Notes: generated by a model from the sequence alone, not told the origin. Positions 9,070 to 18,634 are shown, counted from the first letter of the stretch. The stretch is 64,000 nt of DNA from Mesorhizobium sp. C432A (GCF_030323145.1 NZ_CP100470.1:2893001-2957000), one strand, 5' to 3'. Program-made: numbers and translations.

Positions 9070-10211
9070 TAGCGCCGACTAACGGTTATTTCGGCAGTGT
9101 TCCGAACCGTGATTGGTAGAGCGTTGGTGGCGCCCTCCTAAAATATGTGGTCGGACGTGCTTTAGAAAGCTTCGCCCCAGCAGGGGCGTGCTTGACGATT
9201 TCGGCGAACAGAAAAAGTCGCCGGCTCCGCCCGACCAGGCCGGGAGGCGGTCTTCATGGCCAAGCCTAAGGCCATGCGCGAAATGATCTTGCGCGAATGC
9301 AATGACGCGGCAATGAGCAAGCCCTACGCCGAGTTCTGCGCCGACGTGAATTCCCTCCGCGGAATGCAGTAGGTCATTCACGGCGCCGCGCAGTTTGACG
9401 ACGATGGTGGGCAAATTGCCCTCATCACAATGACTGTCAGCTTCCGCAGGCAACAGCGTAGCCAGCGGTGACCGACGCCGGCCCAGAGACTCCCCAGGCC
9501 GCTCCTCGCCAGCCTACAGGCGAGCAGGCCGGCATCGGTCAGTAAGGTCCCGTAGGTGTGCAATATATCGTTCACGCCACGAATTGCGGACGTTCGAAAC
9601 CGGTGATTGGCCATTTCGTGTGACCAAATTCCGCGACTGTTTACTTGCGATCACAAGGCCCCGCAACCTGGAGGTTCCGAAGCGCCATACTGGAGTACCA
9701 TTGGCGTGGTCACGCGATTTGAACCCGACAACGGTGCTTGAACCAGACCAGGTTAAACATCCGTTATCGTTTTGCGCCAGAAGCGGCCAGTCAGCTTCCG
9801 GCCAAATGCGGCAGCGCTCATATTACCATGGTCAAATACAGCTCGCATGAAACTAGTTGTCTTCTTGGTCCTTTGGTTCGCCAGACCATACGAGAGAATA
9901 CGAGAGAAACGGCTTGGCGAACTATGAAATCCAACGGATCTACGCTCCCCGTCATTTCCTTCGCGAGCGTCAGACGCTCCTCCAGGCGCTGCTCACGCTC
10001 CTCGTTCGTGCACTTGAGGCGCTCATGCGCATCCGCGAAAAGGCACTCTGCCGTCAAAGCCTTTCCCCACTCTCGATAATTTCCGCAAGCTGCCGCTGGC
10101 TATCGGCGGTTCGTTGATGCGCAAACTGTGACGGCGGTCGTTACCGTGGCTCGAGTGTCAGCAGATGTGGTAAGGCTGATTGTCGACGAGTAGCAGAGGG
10201 GTCCAGCAACA
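9070..10211. other. Gene-poor stretch with one possible gene remnant
   Basis: No intact gene. On the minus strand at about 9950-10130 two adjacent frames read QFAHQRTADSQRQLAEIIES and then ALTAECLFADAHERLKCTNE with EEREQRLEERLTLAKEMTGS, which looks like one helical protein broken by a shift near 10055; the family is unknown. A 38-codon plus-strand frame at 9256 (MAKPKAMREMILREC) has no support. A T-arm-like string near 9716-9730 does not fold as a tRNA. Confidence 0.45.
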
Positions 10212-10928
10212 ATGACTTTGAGACGAACCAGAGCTTACGGCGGATCCGGCTTGGTTCTGGCGGTTTGCACTGTATTGGCTTGGCAAAACGCCACCGCCGC
10301 TCAAGATTGCTACGCAGCCGCGACGCCTGGCGTCAATTGGCAGGAGTGTGACAAAAAGCTTCTCATCCTAGAAGGACAGGACCTGAGCGGGGCAAACCTG
10401 TTCGGTGTTGATTTCACTTCGACCGACCTCAGGAACAGCAATCTCCTTGCGGCAAATTTTGAGAAGGCAACGCTTGTGCGCGCTTCCCTGGCCGGCTCGA
10501 CCGCCAAAGGCGCCCGGTTCGACAAAATCGAGGCTTACAGGACCGACTTCAGCCATATGGACGCGCAGGGCGCTGTGTTTGCGGGCGCGGAAGTGCAGCG
10601 CTCGAATTTCCAGGACGCCAATCTGGTCAATGTTGATTTCACAAAGGCGGAATTGGGGCGTGCGCAGTTCCATGACGCCGATATCAGCGGCAGCCACTTT
10701 TCGTTTGCCAATCTCGCGCGGGCGGACTTCCGAGGAGCGAAGTTCACCGCACCGATAGACTTTGAGGGCGCTTTTTTCTTTCTGACCCGTATCGAGGGCC
10801 TCGATCTATCCAATTCGGCGGGTCTGTCCCAGTGGCAGCTCAACATGGCTTGCGGGGACGCCCGGACCGAGTTGCCTTCTGGCATGACGAGGCCAGAAAA
10901 TTGGCCCTGTCAATTCCAGCAGGAATAG
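10212..10928 (+). CDS. Exported pentapeptide-repeat protein
   Basis: 238 residues. A signal peptide (about residues 10-30, cleaved near ATAAQ) is followed by two cysteines (residues 33 and 46), then about 18 pentapeptide units of the A(D/N)LXX type between residues 55 and 195 (for example LSGANLFGVDF, LRNSNLLAANF, FANLARADF). These form a right-handed quadrilateral beta-helix. The C-terminal segment is non-repetitive and contains two more cysteines, so two disulfides are possible in the periplasm. The partner is unknown; pentapeptide proteins are mostly binding or mimicry scaffolds. It is first intact gene after the degraded stretch and stands alone. Confidence 0.85.
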   Translation: MTLRRTRAYGGSGLVLAVCTVLAWQNATAAQDCYAAATPGVNWQECDKKLLILEGQDLSGANLFGVDFTSTDLRNSNLLAANFEKATLVRASLAGSTAKGARFDKIEAYRTDFSHMDAQGAVFAGAEVQRSNFQDANLVNVDFTKAELGRAQFHDADISGSHFSFANLARADFRGAKFTAPIDFEGAFFFLTRIEGLDLSNSAGLSQWQLNMACGDARTELPSGMTRPENWPCQFQQE

Positions 10929-11072
10929 CCCGCCCGTCCGCTTCCCGCCCAAAGGCTGCCGGGCGGCAATGCGCCTCAATGCAGTCCTCGGCCGCGGGTC
11001 AAAGCACGACACTGCGGGACATTTCCGGCAATCTCATTTACCGGCGAACGACAACGACCAAATGGAGGACGG

Positions 11073-11228
11073 ATGCCCAAGGTCAAAGGTAGTACCGCTC
11101 TGGACAAGGAGCGCGCCAAAACAGAGAAGCTCCTCAAAAAGGTTGGATACACAGCCTTGAAGGAGGCCGGTGTGGTATCCAAGCGACCCGACCTCCCAAA
11201 TCTAAAGATTGAAAAGCGAGGGAAGTAG
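11073..11228 (+). CDS. Small basic conserved-type protein (51 aa)
   Basis: ATG 11073 follows a good ribosome binding site (GGAGG at 11063-11067). The product, MPKVKGSTALDKERAKTEKL and on, is strongly basic (about 30 percent K and R) with a predicted helix over residues 9-32 and a basic tail ending KRGK. No family known to me. It could be a nucleic-acid-associated small protein. The clean reading frame and Shine-Dalgarno sequence support it despite its size. Confidence 0.55.
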   Translation: MPKVKGSTALDKERAKTEKLLKKVGYTALKEAGVVSKRPDLPNLKIEKRGK

Positions 11229-11432
11229 CGCGGACACTCCCATGCTGACCTGACCGAAGGCACGCCCAAAATGTAGACGTCTGCTTTGCCTTCTCAAGCT
11301 AGGAGTGTGCAGGCGGCGCTTGCGACAACCACAAAGCGGACTGCTGGGGCCGGAAGAAGCTGTCGTATTTCCGCCCCGGTGCGATCCGATACTTCACAAC
11401 TTTTTCACTTTCCAATTGGGGGGCCATAGCAA

Positions 11433-12620
11433 ATGAACGAAGAGACCGGCGTTCAGAAGTTGGTGCGCACGCTGCGTGCTCGAGCACCTGATGACGCAGC
11501 TGAATTGCTCGCTAGAGAGTCTCCCGAGTTCATCCGCGACACACTAAAGCTGTTGCCGGACGGGCACGCCCGTAAGGTGGCCGAGCATTTGCCACTGCAT
11601 ATGCGGCCCATCAGCTCTCATGACGGTGAGATGGGTTTCGCGATCCCCGAGTCGCTCGTCGACGTGATGGACCCGATCCCCGCCAGCGTTCCTGTCGGGA
11701 CGACGGTTGCTGCCGCGGTGGAAGCTGTCAGAGGCGCCCAGGTGCCGACCGAGCTCACTTATCTCTACGTCACGGACGAGGGCAATAGACTGGTTGGGCT
11801 GGCGGTCCTGCGCGATCTGATGCTGAGCGAACCCGATGCGATTGTCGATCACATCATGCTGCCCAGGCCGTTCGCTCTTGATGTCGGTCTCTCTTTGAGT
11901 AACGCATGCAAAGCGGCGGTACGGCGTCACTATCCTGTCTATCCGGTGGTGGATGCGGAGAACCGGCTGCTCGGGCAGGTTCGCGGCTGGCGATTGTTCG
12001 AGCAGCAAATCATCGAGATTTCCGCCCAGTCTGGACAGATGGTAGGCCTCCAGAAGGAGGAGCGCTCTTTTACGCCGCTGTTTTCAGCCTTCCTGAAGCG
12101 TCATCCGTGGCTGCAGTTGAATCTCCTGACGGCCTTCATGGCCGCATTCGTGGTCAGTTCGTTCACAGGCACGATCGAGAAGATCGTCGCTCTGGCGGCG
12201 TTTCTCCCAGTCTTGGCCGGGCAGAGCGGAAACACCGGCTGCCAGGCACTGGCTATGACGCTGCGTGGCCTTGCCCTGGGGGATGTGGACAAACGACCGA
12301 AGCTGCACTTGGTGATGAGAGAGGGCGCGCTCGCGGCCGCCAACGGCGCGCTCGTCGGCGTTGTTGCGGCTGCGGCGATGTGGTTCTATGCCTCGAGGCA
12401 ACCGGCGTCGGCGGCGCAGGCGCCGATGCTGGCACTTGTGATCCTGCTTGCCATGTCCGGATCGTGCCTCATGTCCGGCATCTCCGGCGTGCTGATCCCG
12501 TTGGGCCTGCGCCGGGTAGGCGCCGATCCGGCGGTCGCCTCGGCGATCTTCCTCACCACCGTGACCGATATTGTAGGCATGGGCCTGATGTTGGGGCTGG
12601 CAACCATGCTCGTGCTCTAG
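11433..12620 (+). CDS. mgtE: MgtE-like magnesium transporter
   Basis: 395 residues, shorter than typical MgtE (about 450). A cytoplasmic N-domain of superhelical type (residues 1-65, with DDAAELLARESPEF and LLPDGHARKVAEHLP), a CBS pair (about 80-200, including TYLYVTDEGNRLVGLAVL and HYPVYPVVDAENRLLGQVRG), and about five membrane helices from residue 230 onward. The MgtE signature PVLAGQSGNTGCQALAMTLR is present. In this family the cytoplasmic domains sense Mg2+ and gate the channel. The short N-domain is the main deviation. No riboswitch-like leader is evident upstream. Alone, with 200 bases to the previous gene. Confidence 0.88.
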   Translation: MNEETGVQKLVRTLRARAPDDAAELLARESPEFIRDTLKLLPDGHARKVAEHLPLHMRPISSHDGEMGFAIPESLVDVMDPIPASVPVGTTVAAAVEAVRGAQVPTELTYLYVTDEGNRLVGLAVLRDLMLSEPDAIVDHIMLPRPFALDVGLSLSNACKAAVRRHYPVYPVVDAENRLLGQVRGWRLFEQQIIEISAQSGQMVGLQKEERSFTPLFSAFLKRHPWLQLNLLTAFMAAFVVSSFTGTIEKIVALAAFLPVLAGQSGNTGCQALAMTLRGLALGDVDKRPKLHLVMREGALAAANGALVGVVAAAAMWFYASRQPASAAQAPMLALVILLAMSGSCLMSGISGVLIPLGLRRVGADPAVASAIFLTTVTDIVGMGLMLGLATMLVL

Positions 12621-12990
12621 ACTAGCAAGCTGCGTGCGGTGACGCGTCCCTGGGAGTTGGGGCAATGAGCTGACCTCGCGTTCAAAGAAATTGCAAGACC
12701 CGGGCCGAATCGCACACGCGTCGTGAGAAGCACCTTCCGGCAGCTCTCCGGCCTCTTGCGAAACGCGACGGAAGGCCTTTGGAAAAGCCGTGGGTGACCT
12801 TGAAGCCTGGTGACCAGATACGCAGAATCGCCCACCCAATATTAATCTTGTCGGCTGTGCGATCCACTACTGATGAGATTTGAGTTTGTTAAGCCTTGGG
12901 CCAAATACTTCAATCACGTGCAGCAATGTCGAGAAGAGTTTTTGACAATCAGCGCATCCGAAATAGGAATAAACCCGATATCTTGTTGCG
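12621..12990. other. Intergenic, possible small-RNA transcript body
   Basis: No protein gene seen between the MgtE-like gene and 12990. The three consecutive hairpins at 12991-13048 end in a terminator 400 bases after the mgtE stop, so either mgtE has a long 3' untranslated region or a separate non-coding transcript begins within this stretch. I cannot place a promoter. Confidence 0.4.
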
Positions 12991-13048
12991 CAGCTGCAAC
13001 AGCTGCTGAGGACTCGCATAAGTCCGGCGACCGTTCAGTCGCCTTTTT
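12991..13048 (+). terminator. Triple hairpin ending in an intrinsic terminator
   Basis: Three adjoining stem-loops: CAGCTG-caa-CAGCTG (12991-13005), GGACT-cgcata-AGTCC (13010-13025) and GGCGAC-cgttca-GTCGCC (13026-13043), the last directly followed by TTTTT (13044-13048). The last is a textbook rho-independent terminator on the plus strand. The compact array resembles the 3' end of a structured small RNA. Confidence 0.65.
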
Positions 13049-13103
13049 CTTGCAGTCGTGCTAAATCTCTCGCACTAGTCGGGTTTGGGGGTGGGTTCTC
13101 GGC

Positions 13104-14378
13104 ATGCAATCTTCGTTTCGAACGATCTTCGGCGTCGCCGCAGCGCTGCTTTGTGCCGGCGTGTTGCCGGCCGGCGCACAAGGTCTTTTTGGGGCCTATG
13201 ACGATGCGTTTGCGGCCCGCATCGCCAGTCCGGCCGACAACGGAACGCTCGCCCAATTCGTCACGGTTGCGGTCAATGCTGGGCAATACGATCAGGCGAT
13301 CTCCTCGATCGAGCAGTATCTGATCCAATACCCGCGCGATGCGCGCGCCCGGCTTGCGGCCAGCCGGTTGTATTATCATGTAGGGTCCTATGAATTGGCC
13401 CGGCGGCAGGTGCAGTACGGCATCGAAGTCGGAGGTCTGACCGCAAGTGAGCAACAGGAAGCTGTTCGCCTGCTCGCCCGCATCGAGCGCGCGTTGCGTG
13501 GCGTCACCTGGGAACTCGCCCTGACCGGCGGCGTATTCAGCGCATTCACCGATTTTGAGCCAGGCGGGGCGCAGGACGACGACAGCTTCGTCTCGCCTTA
13601 CGGGCAGGCGGAAGGTTTTGTGCGGTGGGACCTCGGCACGCCAAGTGCCGACGCGCTCGTTCTTTCGGGGTCGTTGACCGCGACTGAGCGTCTTTTCACG
13701 GAAGACCTGTCGGTTCCGGGTGGCGAGAAGACTTTTATCCACGGCAACGCAGCGATAACCTGGGACAAGGGACTGCCCAACAGCGGGATCGATTCGCTGC
13801 GCCTGCTGCTTTCCGCGTTCACCGTTACGGATCGTTTCGACAGCGACATTTACGAAACCGGTATCGGCCTCAGTGGACGTTTCGTCGTTCGCCCGACGGT
13901 CGAGACGACGCTCTTCGCCGGTGGCGGCTACATCGATCTAAGCGCCTCGCAAGGCATTTTCGCGGATAGCAGGGTCTTCTATGAGGCAGGCGGCAGCTAC
14001 CGCTTCCGCAATGGCCAGGCGCTCGGCTTGCGCTTTGTCGGCTCGAATGACTTCGCTTCCGGATCGGGCGAAATCAGCCGCAGCTATACGGGCGAGGTCC
14101 GCTATGGCGGCCTGTTGATGAACGTACCGGATTTTTTCGCATGGTCGCACCAGATCGCCTTATCGGCCGGCCACAGCGACACTCCCGATCTGTCCGTCGG
14201 CATCGGCACAAATATCAAGAGCGACTTCTGGCGCATTGCCTCGGAAAGCGATTTTCAGCTGACGGAAGCGCAGAAGATCAGCGTCGATCTCGCCTACCGC
14301 AAAACCAACTTCGCCCTCGCCAACCGCGACCGAAAATCGTTCGAAATGCTCATGAGCTATACGTTGACGCTCAATTGA
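13104..14378 (+). CDS. Outer-membrane beta-barrel protein with TPR-like N-domain
   Basis: 424 residues with a signal peptide (residues 1-26, cleavage near AGAQG). Residues 45-135 form TPR-like helices (FVTVAVNAGQYDQAISSIEQ, RDARARLAASRLYYHVGSYE). Residues 140-424 alternate amphipathic strands and end in an aromatic/hydrophobic strand (SFEMLMSYTLTLN), as expected of an outer-membrane barrel. It sits 11 bases before a FecR-domain gene, which is 15 bases before a CHASE2-cyclase gene, so the three are co-transcribed. Such trios (porin-like, FecR, CHASE2-cyclase) are known in rhizobia as an envelope-to-cAMP signalling set; the role of each here is inferred. Confidence 0.78.
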   Translation: MQSSFRTIFGVAAALLCAGVLPAGAQGLFGAYDDAFAARIASPADNGTLAQFVTVAVNAGQYDQAISSIEQYLIQYPRDARARLAASRLYYHVGSYELARRQVQYGIEVGGLTASEQQEAVRLLARIERALRGVTWELALTGGVFSAFTDFEPGGAQDDDSFVSPYGQAEGFVRWDLGTPSADALVLSGSLTATERLFTEDLSVPGGEKTFIHGNAAITWDKGLPNSGIDSLRLLLSAFTVTDRFDSDIYETGIGLSGRFVVRPTVETTLFAGGGYIDLSASQGIFADSRVFYEAGGSYRFRNGQALGLRFVGSNDFASGSGEISRSYTGEVRYGGLLMNVPDFFAWSHQIALSAGHSDTPDLSVGIGTNIKSDFWRIASESDFQLTEAQKISVDLAYRKTNFALANRDRKSFEMLMSYTLTLN

Positions 14379-14389
14379 AAGAGGCCGCG

Positions 14390-15199
14390 ATGAGGTATCA
14401 TCAGATCGTCATTTTTATCGCCTGCCTCGCCTTCGCGGCACCATCCGCTGCTGAGACGGTCGGGTCGATGACGGCCTACCAGACCATCATCGTCCGCAAT
14501 AACGGCGGGACGATGAACGTTGGCGCCGGCGTCGAACTCGGCGACCAGTTGCGCAGCAATCCCACCGGTCTCGGAATGCTGGTGTTCCGGGATGAATCGA
14601 GCGCCAAAATTGGTCCAAACACCAGCCTGACGATCGATGAGTTCGTCTACAATCCGGGCTCCGGGTCGGGAAAGATCGACATCGGGATGAACAGCGGCCT
14701 GGCCCGTTTTTATGGCGGCCAGGTTTCGAAAGGGGGCGTCATGCAGGTTGCGACGCCGCACATGGTGCTCGGAGCGAGAGGCGGCATCATCGAAGTGCTG
14801 GTGGCAGCCGGCCAGACCGTCGGCATATTGCGCGCCGGCCGCATGACCTGCACGATCAATGGCAAACGGCTGGTCATCACGAACCCGGGCTACGCCTGCA
14901 CGTCGGACGATGGCAAGCTTCTGGCCGGCTACGGCGGCATCGACGCCTTCCCGATCTTGGACAGTATCGACCGGATAGCGGGAACCGGCCTGCCGGGCGC
15001 ACCGGGTCCTGGGTTGGACGTAAGCGCAATTTGTGCGTCGGCTCTAGGCTCCTCGCTCAAAGTCTGCGGGTCCAGGGACGGCGCACTGCCAGGAGTGGTC
15101 ATGGAATTCCCTGACAGCCCAACGCCACCTGCGGGCAGCGGGGGGCGGCGGGGCGAGTGTGAGGGTGAGGGTTGCTGCTACTACTACAACTGCGATTAG
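14390..15199 (+). CDS. Periplasmic FecR-domain protein
   Basis: 269 residues. ATG 14390 is preceded by GAAAGAGG and starts a signal peptide (MRYHQIVIFIACLAFAAPSA). The FecR domain covers about residues 30-150: an NVGAGVELGDQLRS strand pair, then VFRDESSAKIGPNTSLTIDE and FVYNPGSGSGKIDI. The tail is glycine- and cysteine-rich (GECEGEGCCYYYNCD), with clustered cysteines at the extreme C-terminus. FecR domains in this setting are thought to present a signal to a partner; here the likely partner is the CHASE2 sensor encoded next. A longer frame runs into the upstream gene and is rejected because it overlaps the barrel gene out of frame. Confidence 0.82.
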   Translation: MRYHQIVIFIACLAFAAPSAAETVGSMTAYQTIIVRNNGGTMNVGAGVELGDQLRSNPTGLGMLVFRDESSAKIGPNTSLTIDEFVYNPGSGSGKIDIGMNSGLARFYGGQVSKGGVMQVATPHMVLGARGGIIEVLVAAGQTVGILRAGRMTCTINGKRLVITNPGYACTSDDGKLLAGYGGIDAFPILDSIDRIAGTGLPGAPGPGLDVSAICASALGSSLKVCGSRDGALPGVVMEFPDSPTPPAGSGGRRGECEGEGCCYYYNCD

Positions 15200-15214
15200 G
15201 CCTGGCTGCACGAG

Positions 15215-17260
15215 ATGAGCCACTCGGTCGGTAGGCGCTGGGCTGATTGGCGGCAAGCCGGCAGACGCAAAATATCCGGCCTTGTGGTCGTGCTCCTGCT
15301 GCTCGCTTGCCATTTGACTTTTGACGGGCCGTTGTCGCGCCTGCGTGAGCGGACGTACGACTTCTATCAGTTTCTCGCCCCACGTCAGGCGACGAGCAAT
15401 CCTGTCGTGATCGTCTCGATAGACGACGCCAGCCTCAAGGCACATGGGCGATGGCCCTGGAACCGTGGCCTCTTGGCCGATCTGGTCAATGGCATCACGC
15501 AGTCCGGTGCGGCGGTGGTCGGGCTTGCGCTGGTACTCCCCGAGGCTGACACCTCGCCTGAGGGCATGGCCGGAGACAAGCGCCTGGCAGCGGCGCTGTC
15601 CAAAAATCGAACGGCGCTTGCCGTCAGCCTGGGCAATGAAGCGACGGTTTCAGAAGCAGAACCCAAAGCCGGCTGGTCGATCGTCGGGCAAGTACCCGAT
15701 ACACTTCCCGGCTTCACCGGTCTTACCGGGTCGCTTGCCGAATTCTCGAACGCCGCCGCAGGCCTCGGCGTGATTCGCACCTTGCCCGATCCCGACGGCG
15801 TACTGCGCCATGTGCCGCTGCTCTGGCTTCGCAACACCCCTCAACGCGCGCAGCTGTGGCCGTCTTTCGCACTCGAGCTCCTGCGCCTTTACGCTGGACA
15901 GGACGGTTACACAGCCCGGATGAATGCAGCCGGGTTCGACGCACTCAGGATGGCAGGCGCCATTGTGCCGCTCGAGCCGGAGGGGAGCATCCGCCTCTGG
16001 GAAACCGCCACGGACACGCCTCGCCTGTCTGCCAGCACTATCCTTTCGGGCCATGGCGATCCGCGGCTGCGGGACGCCATCGCCATTGTCGACCTGTCGG
16101 CTGTGGGCCTGACGCAGTACCTGCCCACGCCGACGAGTCCAGCGCGACCAGGAGCGGAGATCCACGCCGATGCGATCGGCCAGATGCTTGCCGGGCGCTT
16201 CCTGGCAGAGCCAGCGCACGCGCGTATGCTCGAGCGGCTCTGGTTTCTCCTCAGTGCCGTCGTTTTCATCGGGCTTTCTGGAGTGCTCGCCGGGCGTGTC
16301 GTGCTTGGCGCCATCTCCCTGGCGCTGCTGGCCGTCACGCCGTTCGTGTTCGGCGCTCTCGAGTACAGCCTGCAGGGTGCACTCTATGACCCGCTGCAGC
16401 CGGCGCTTGCAACCATCATGGTTGCGGGCTTCGAAGGCTATGTCCTCTACAGGCGCAGCGAGCAGCGCCGGTCCACCCTGACGCGACAGTTCTCCCAATA
16501 TCTGTCGCCCTCCGTGGTGCAGCGCCTCGCAAGCTCGGACACCGAGGCAATCCTGTCCGGCGAGAAGCGCGAGATCACAATTTTGATCAGCGACATACGT
16601 GGCTTCACGACCATGAGCGAACAGCTCGACACCCAAGAGATCGCCAAGGTGGTCAACCATTTCCTCGGCATTGCGACCGATGAGATCCTCAAGCGCGACG
16701 GCACCATCGACAAGTTCATGGGCGATGCGGTGCTGGCCTTCTGGAACGCACCGCTAGATCAACCCGATCATCGTGAGCGTGCGCTCGACGCGGGCCTGGC
16801 CCTTATCGAGCGGGTGAGGCGCGAAGACGCCGCCTTCACCGCGGATGGCCATCGCTCCATCGAAATCGGCGTCGCCATCGAGACCGGCATCTGCTCGGTA
16901 GGCAATTTCGGCTCCGAACGGCGCTTCGATTACACCGCGATCGGCTCCCCCGTGAACCGCGCGGCACGGCTCGAATCGACGACCAAGAAGCTGGGCATCC
17001 CCCTGGTGCTTGGACCCGGCTTTGCGGCAGGAGCATCGATGCCGGTCGTCCAGGCGGGCGCCTTTGAGCTCCAGGGTTTCAAGGGCGAGGTCCCGGTTTT
17101 CACCGTTCCGGAGATGCAAGCTGCTCAACAAGGTATGAGCCGCGAAGTAGAGAGCCAACGTGGTGAGCAATCTGGCGCCCCCGCCATGGTGGTTGGTTCG
17201 CCGCCATCCGTGCAAATGGCGCCGCTTGATGTTGCACCCCGAACCCGAAGCACGCGCTGA
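15215..17260 (+). CDS. CHASE2-domain adenylate/guanylate cyclase
   Basis: 681 residues: one N-terminal membrane helix (about 20-40), a periplasmic CHASE2 domain (about 45-330, with VVIVSIDDASLKAHGRWPWN at its start), three membrane helices (about 340-420), then a class III cyclase domain (about 440-640). Metal-binding aspartates are seen in ILISDIRGFT and KFMGDAVLAFWN, and the transition-state asparagine/arginine in NRAARLES. The cyclase domain therefore looks active. It would make cAMP (or cGMP) in response to an envelope signal. It ends an operon with the barrel and FecR proteins. The last 40 residues are low-complexity. Confidence 0.9.
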   Translation: MSHSVGRRWADWRQAGRRKISGLVVVLLLLACHLTFDGPLSRLRERTYDFYQFLAPRQATSNPVVIVSIDDASLKAHGRWPWNRGLLADLVNGITQSGAAVVGLALVLPEADTSPEGMAGDKRLAAALSKNRTALAVSLGNEATVSEAEPKAGWSIVGQVPDTLPGFTGLTGSLAEFSNAAAGLGVIRTLPDPDGVLRHVPLLWLRNTPQRAQLWPSFALELLRLYAGQDGYTARMNAAGFDALRMAGAIVPLEPEGSIRLWETATDTPRLSASTILSGHGDPRLRDAIAIVDLSAVGLTQYLPTPTSPARPGAEIHADAIGQMLAGRFLAEPAHARMLERLWFLLSAVVFIGLSGVLAGRVVLGAISLALLAVTPFVFGALEYSLQGALYDPLQPALATIMVAGFEGYVLYRRSEQRRSTLTRQFSQYLSPSVVQRLASSDTEAILSGEKREITILISDIRGFTTMSEQLDTQEIAKVVNHFLGIATDEILKRDGTIDKFMGDAVLAFWNAPLDQPDHRERALDAGLALIERVRREDAAFTADGHRSIEIGVAIETGICSVGNFGSERRFDYTAIGSPVNRAARLESTTKKLGIPLVLGPGFAAGASMPVVQAGAFELQGFKGEVPVFTVPEMQAAQQGMSREVESQRGEQSGAPAMVVGSPPSVQMAPLDVAPRTRSTR

Positions 17261-17345
17261 TCGGCCAACGGGTCGCAGGATGCGATTGTCACGGGCACCG
17301 ACGGACATCTTGTTTCGGCGACATCGAGGGATGCGACGGCTTGCG

Positions 17346-18320
17346 TCACTCGTCCTTGAAAGTCACCTTCATATGTTTGTGCACCATTGAGGCGAGGTCC
17401 TCGGCATCCCAGTTCGTTAGCCTGATGCAGCCGTGAGAGAAGGTCTTCCCGATCTTGCCGGGTTCGGGCGTGCCGTGAATGCCGTAGCTTTCGATGGAGA
17501 GGTCGATCCAGATTGATCCCACGGGATTGTTAGGGCCGGCAGCAATGGTGAAGGGCCGCTTGGTTTTGACTCCCTTGAATGCAAAATCGGGATCGTAGTG
17601 ATAGGTCGGGTTGTGCACCACCCTTTGGATCTCTGCCTGCCCACTTGGTGCCGGCTTCTCGTCGCTCCCGATCGAGGCGGGGTAGACGGCAAACGCTTTA
17701 TTGGAGGGGTCGAGCACGCGCACCTGATGAGCGCCTTTGTCGACTTCGACGCCGGCAATGGTGGCGGGAGGTTCACCCCGGCCAACATCTGGTACCAGCA
17801 GCGTGGTTCCAGCTTTCCTGAATCCGGTGCCTGGGTTTAGCCTCCTGAGCAATGGTTCGCTCACATGGAAGCGCTCCGCCAGCTTCTCGATCGAGTCGTG
17901 ATAGCCAAGCCTTCTCAGGCGAGCCATCCTCTCCATGCGCCCCGGAATGCGTTTGGTGAAGGGGCCGCGTACATCTTTGCGGGTCAGTTCATAGGTGATC
18001 AGAGCTGGGCTGGTGGAGGTTGCCATCAGCTTGTCCCAAGTCGCCTGGGTGAGCTTGCCATCTGGGGCCAGTCCGTTCGACGCCTGGAAGGCCTTGACCG
18101 CCTTGGCGAAGTTCTCTCCAAGGCGGCCGTCGATGAGCCCCGGTGAGAAGCGCGCACGATCCAAAAAAATTTGCGCCTTCAGCACGGCAGGATCGAGCCC
18201 TTTCGGATCGCCGGCGGAGAATTGCGCCTGATTTACAGCGGCTAGATCCAGCTTGGCCGCCTCCGTCCCGCCGCATGCGAAGGCGAATGCAATGGCGAGG
18301 AGGAGAAGGAGCCTGATCAT
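17346..18320 (-). CDS. L,D-transpeptidase with peptidoglycan-binding domain
   Basis: 324 residues. ATG 18320 is preferred to an earlier GTG because AAGGAG lies eight bases before it. A signal or lipoprotein-like N-terminus (LLLLLAIAFAFACGG) is followed by a PG_binding_1 domain (about 45-105, DGRLGENFAKAVKAFQASNG), a LysM-like stretch (about 145-185) and a YkuD catalytic domain (about 195-320). The catalytic motif is HG at YGIHGTP and SHGCIRLTNWD, with the nucleophile cysteine in SHGC. It would form 3-3 crosslinks in peptidoglycan or attach proteins. Convergent with the cyclase gene. Confidence 0.92.
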   Translation of the reverse strand: MIRLLLLLAIAFAFACGGTEAAKLDLAAVNQAQFSAGDPKGLDPAVLKAQIFLDRARFSPGLIDGRLGENFAKAVKAFQASNGLAPDGKLTQATWDKLMATSTSPALITYELTRKDVRGPFTKRIPGRMERMARLRRLGYHDSIEKLAERFHVSEPLLRRLNPGTGFRKAGTTLLVPDVGRGEPPATIAGVEVDKGAHQVRVLDPSNKAFAVYPASIGSDEKPAPSGQAEIQRVVHNPTYHYDPDFAFKGVKTKRPFTIAAGPNNPVGSIWIDLSIESYGIHGTPEPGKIGKTFSHGCIRLTNWDAEDLASMVHKHMKVTFKDE

Positions 18321-18359
18321 CGATGTCACTCCTTGCGTTAAATCGCACCTGATCTGCTT

Positions 18360-18575
18360 CTATGACGCGCTGTGGCAGATCTGGTTCCATTCGCCGGTAG
18401 GAGGATCATAGGCAACCAGCCTTACGCCGCCGACCGGTCCGAGACGTTCGATGCCCATGCCTTGCCCCTCACGAGAGGCGTTGCTGGCCGCGCAGATCGG
18501 CAGTGTAAAAATGGTCTGGCCATGTTGACGTGAGCTTCTACCTTCAAACTGCCCACTACCTGGACCGGCAGTCAA
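18360..18575 (-). CDS. Hypothetical small protein
   Basis: Up to 71 residues; the true start is unclear. The C-terminal 55 residues look protein-like (QTIFTLPICAASNASREGQG, VRLVAYDPPTGEWNQICHSA) with two cysteines. No family recognised. It ends 39 bases before the L,D-transpeptidase start region on the same strand and could be a remnant of a larger gene. Confidence 0.35.
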   Translation of the reverse strand: MTAGPGSGQFEGRSSRQHGQTIFTLPICAASNASREGQGMGIERLGPVGGVRLVAYDPPTGEWNQICHSAS

Positions 18576-18634
18576 ATGGTCTCAGGGCAGCAAGTGAGGA
18601 GATGCGCTGGGAACCGGCTTGTCGGGCGGGTATT

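Noticed and set aside
9690-9760. String resembling the T-arm of a minus-strand tRNA (gatttgaaccc)
   Set aside because: The flanking bases do not form a T-stem, and no anticodon or acceptor stem could be built around it.
14141-14389. Upstream extension of the FecR gene frame
   Set aside because: It overlaps the beta-barrel gene out of frame; ATG 14390 has a ribosome binding site and starts a signal peptide.
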